From NCBI GenBank assembly GCA_001579985.1, contig LRSR01008128.1, positions 1-33,232 of the forward strand: a stretch of 33,232 nt of DNA, given 5' to 3'. Under the pieces are notes generated by a model. The model was given only the letters and a program-made list of their open reading frames with translations. It was not told where the DNA came from and searched no databases. This DNA is from Hypsibius dujardini (Eukaryota; Tardigrada; Eutardigrada; Parachela; Hypsibiidae). Positions within the stretch are counted from its first letter, which is position 1. Each line of letters starts with the position of its first letter. This document shows, in pieces, positions 30,454 to 33,232 of the stretch. The position numbers and the translations under genes were made by a program.

Positions 30454-31664
30454 TTAAACCAGGTGGCCTTTGAGCTCATCCACCAGCGCCTCCGCTCGGT
30501 AGGTGGGGATGTGCTGGCCGTGGAAGGTTGAAAGCATCGAGGTCTTGTGGATCGGCTCGTAAGTTATGTGATTCGGGATGGGACGCAGAGGTGAGGGGCT
30601 GTGCGCGTGCGGCATGAGCGACTGCATGGCCGTCCTCCGGAGCGCCTCGGTGTAGTCGCCCTCGCCGTCGTAGTCGACTCCGACTTCGTTGTACAGGTCG
30701 TGGGAAACTACAAGACACAGAGTCGGTAAGACACCAAACGAGTAATCAAGCAGACAGACAGACAGACAGACAGGCAGACAGACAGGCAGACATATAAACA
30801 GGCAGACAAACAGACAGACATATAGACAGACAGATAGACAGGCAGGCAGACAGACAGACAGGCAGACAGACAGACAGTGAAGTTGGAATGATTACGTACC
30901 AGGCTCAGGAGCAGTCCAGTGCTTGTAAGTGCCATAAGGACTACTATGGTAGGCCTCGTCAAGCAGGTAAGTCCGTGCCGCGTTAGCCCGAACAGCGGAC
31001 GGTGAAATGCCAGACTTCGGTTGCGTGTACGAATCCATCGGAGTCTTCTCCACGTCTGAACTGGTGGTGTCCGTGCCCAAGTCCATTCCGTTCTGACTGC
31101 AGACTTCAGTGTGGCCTTTCGAGCTGCCTGAGCTGTCGCTGTTAGCCATCTCTGTAAATCGAACAGGGACGGTGAATACGAGGAACTGATGTGTGCTTGT
31201 CTGTCTGCTTCTCGTTTCTCTGACAAATTAACCTTCAAATTTCTTGGCTTTCCCGCGAATGATAACGTAAATCAGACAACCCAATAGCGCAAAGAAAACG
31301 GCTCCTCCGATTGAGGCGGAAATGGCGATCACCATCGTGAGGTTGTCCGGCTTCGTCCCGACAAAGGAAGCACCGTCCATCTCCAGAGCAGTGATGTTTG
31401 ATGGCTCGATCGGTTGATTGTCCACGTCACGAACTTCGATTTCGGATGGCGCAGTCGGTGCTCCCCTGCCTCGATTGGGTACGTCAATCAGAATGATCTT
31501 TTTGGAATCGGTCTTTTCTTTGGTCACAGGATTGATGGCTACGCAAGTGACAATGATGTCTGTTGCGCGCTCCCGAATCTTCATGGTGAACTCCACCGTC
31601 GTAACAAACCCGCCTGAAATAAAAAGGTTCAAGACCTCTTTCGAACATATGTCAGTTGACTGCC

Positions 31665-31701
<37 letters not shown>

Positions 31702-31798
31702 GCCTGTCTGTCTGCCTGCCTGTCTGCCTGCCTGTCTATCTGTCTGTCTGTCTATCTGTCTGTCAGCTGACTGTCTGTGGCTGACTGTCTGTCTGTCA

Positions 31799-31848
<50 letters not shown>

Positions 31849-32571
31849 GAGTGACTGACTGACTGTCTGAAAACGTAACATACCATTGCTTTCAGGAGTA
31901 GTGTGGCTCTTGGAGTGATCCTCGTATCGCTTGTTGTTAACCATCCAGTACATTTCGGCTGCTGGATTGCTGGGTGAAGACTTGCACTGCAAGGGAATGG
32001 TAGTATTCGGCTTGATGGACGCCGGCGTCGTCAGTTCCACCGAACTCGGCCCATCTAATAAAAAAAGCACCACATGTATTCCTCATCCATAAAAAGAGCT
32101 CAGACAGTTAAAGGAAATACTCACATTGCACGTTCAATTCCACCGAGGTAGCGATTCCGTTGGGGAGGACACTGCTGGACGCCTGACAGGACATGGTGGC
32201 GCCGTTGTCGCTTCGGGTCGGTGTAAACGTCAGCACAGCAATTCTAGCGTTCAATGTCTGCTTGCCAGCTGTAGTCTGACTCTCCACGGGGACTGTCGTC
32301 GACTTGCCGTCAAGGATGGTTTTCCGATACCACGCAAGGGTAGGCTCGGGATTGCCGCCGGTGGTGCTGCAAAAGAGGGAGAAGTCGTGGGCATTCTCCC
32401 GGACTGTGATGACTCGGCTTCCGTTGGCGTTTTCAATCACAGGCATGGCCGGAGCATCTAAACGAAGTGAGAAAGGCTCAATCAGTACAGCCAGACAAGA
32501 ATTAATCAGCATGTGGACAGAAAGACAGGCAATCAAACGTACAGACACTTACACATACAGACATGCAGGCG

Positions 32572-32623
<52 letters not shown>

Positions 32624-33142
32624 CGAGAGAAAGAGAACAGAGAGACAGGCAGAGAGGCAGGCAGACATACAGACAGACATACAGGCATACAGACAGACAG
32701 AGAGACAGACAACAAACAGATCGAGGTTGTTAAGTACAAAAACTTACATATGACATTGACATTGACAGTAACCGCACTCGGGGTCTGCAAGGCCGGACTT
32801 TCCGCCTGACAAGTGAATCCAGTGCCTGTATCCTCTGGTCGTGCTTGAAAAACCAGTGAACTATAGGTGGCGGTGGTGGTGTTGATTTCCGTCATCGAAT
32901 ATCGCCAATTGCCTGCGCGGGGAACAACAAGCGACTGTGAGTACCACTCCGACCAAATACAATCAGACAATGAATTTGCTAACCTTCAATTCGAACTGGA
33001 CCGCGAAACCACAAAAGTTTGGGAACGGGTCGGCCACCTTGAGCGGAACAAGTGAGGTTGACCAAATCATTGACGCGGGTTTCGAGGATGCCGCTGACTG
33101 GTAGGGGTGGGTTCGTTGTGATCACCGGGTGCGATGGAGCCG
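30454..33142 (-). CDS. Single-pass multi-Ig adhesion receptor, 3' part
   Basis: Exons in transcript order: 33142-32984, 32912-32748, 32457-32125, 32054-31884, 31613-31233, 31151-30900, 30707-30454. The first is internal, so the 5' part lies outside the window. All introns are phase 1, typical of Ig-domain genes. About 570 aa are encoded. There are three Ig domains with the cysteine pair and tryptophan: NLTCSA / LLWFRG / FTCQAES; SLFCST / LAWYRK / MSCQAS; LQCKSS / MYWMVN / VTCVAI. V-x-Y-x-P linkers join them (VIYAPAMP, VQYGPSSV). A stalk, a membrane span (IAISASIGGAVFFALLGCLI) and a tyrosine-containing tail of about 176 aa ending GHLV follow. Layout and linkers resemble nephrin/NEPH/Kirrel or Sidestep-type adhesion proteins, but the tail matches none that I recognise. 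The terminal hydrophobic residues might bind a PDZ domain. Confidence 0.88.
30750..30878. repeat. (CAGA)n array in last intron of the Ig receptor gene
   Basis: CAGACAGACAGGCAGACA repeats with ATATAAACAGG variants on the plus strand; TCTG in the transcript. Confidence 0.94.
31660..31865. repeat. (TCTG)n array in Ig receptor intron 31614-31883
   Basis: Two blocks of perfect CTGT repeats are separated by CTGCCTGCCTGTCTATCTG and CAGCTGACTGTCTGTGG variants. It reads CAGA in the transcript, opposite to the neighbouring arrays. It interrupts the third Ig domain. Confidence 0.95.
32545..32715. repeat. (CAGA)n array in Ig receptor intron 32458-32747
   Basis: Perfect CAGA repeats followed by AGAGAGACAGGCAGAG and ATACAGACAGAC variants; TCTG in the transcript. 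Confidence 0.94.
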
Positions 33143-33192
33143 CTGCAAAACAAGCACGAACGATTATCTATTGGTCCTTCCCTGCCTGTGAC

Positions 33193-33195
<3 letters not shown>

Positions 33196-33231
<36 letters not shown>

Positions 33232-33232
33232 G
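33196..33232. repeat. (TCTG)n array, cut by window edge
   Basis: Perfect TCTG repeats run to the end of the window inside the intron upstream of exon 33142-32984. Confidence 0.9.

Overview
The window comes from a compact invertebrate-type metazoan genome; I cannot name the species. All five genes are spliced, with GT-AG introns (one GC-AG) as short as 57 and 78 nt. One gene encodes a DZF-domain NF45 homologue, a family known only from animals, and another is a multi-Ig membrane receptor whose introns are all in phase 1. No bacterial-style operon, rRNA, tRNA or CRISPR array was recognised.

Layout: (1) 1-2340, gene-free, with several fold-back elements. (2) 2360-5406 (+), a two-RRM poly(A)-binding-protein-like gene with two possible ends. 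(3) 5410-7360, a minisatellite with CTCF-like units, a 98-bp satellite and a fold-back element. (4) 7361-8154 (+), pterin-4a-carbinolamine dehydratase (PCBD/DCoH). (5) 9193-17895 (-), a complete nuclear pore membrane glycoprotein 210 (NUP210) gene in 12 coding exons, about 1,924 aa. (6) 17920-21315, intergenic, repeat-rich. (7) 21316-24890 (+), an NF45/ILF2 homologue in 8 coding exons. (8) 25237-27548 (-), a six-exon gene of about 388 aa that I do not recognise. (9) 27549-30453, intergenic repeats. (10) 30454-33232 (-), the 3' part of a single-pass multi-Ig adhesion receptor that continues beyond the right edge.

The genes are unrelated housekeeping and adhesion genes rather than a pathway cluster. 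PCBD and NUP210 converge, as do ILF2 and the unknown gene.

The non-coding DNA is the unusual part. Nearly every intron longer than about 150 bp carries a CAGA/TCTG or TTGA tetranucleotide array, or a short inverted-repeat (MITE-like) element. The CAGA and TCTG arrays tend to alternate in orientation within a gene, so pre-mRNAs contain complementary repeats flanking exons. At least eight fold-back families are visible, several with TA at their ends and several carrying GC-box and CCAAT-box sequences. Three satellites with 95-99 bp palindromic units look derived from such elements. Exon coordinates were set by hand from splice signals, reading phase and family alignment recalled from knowledge; no searches were run.
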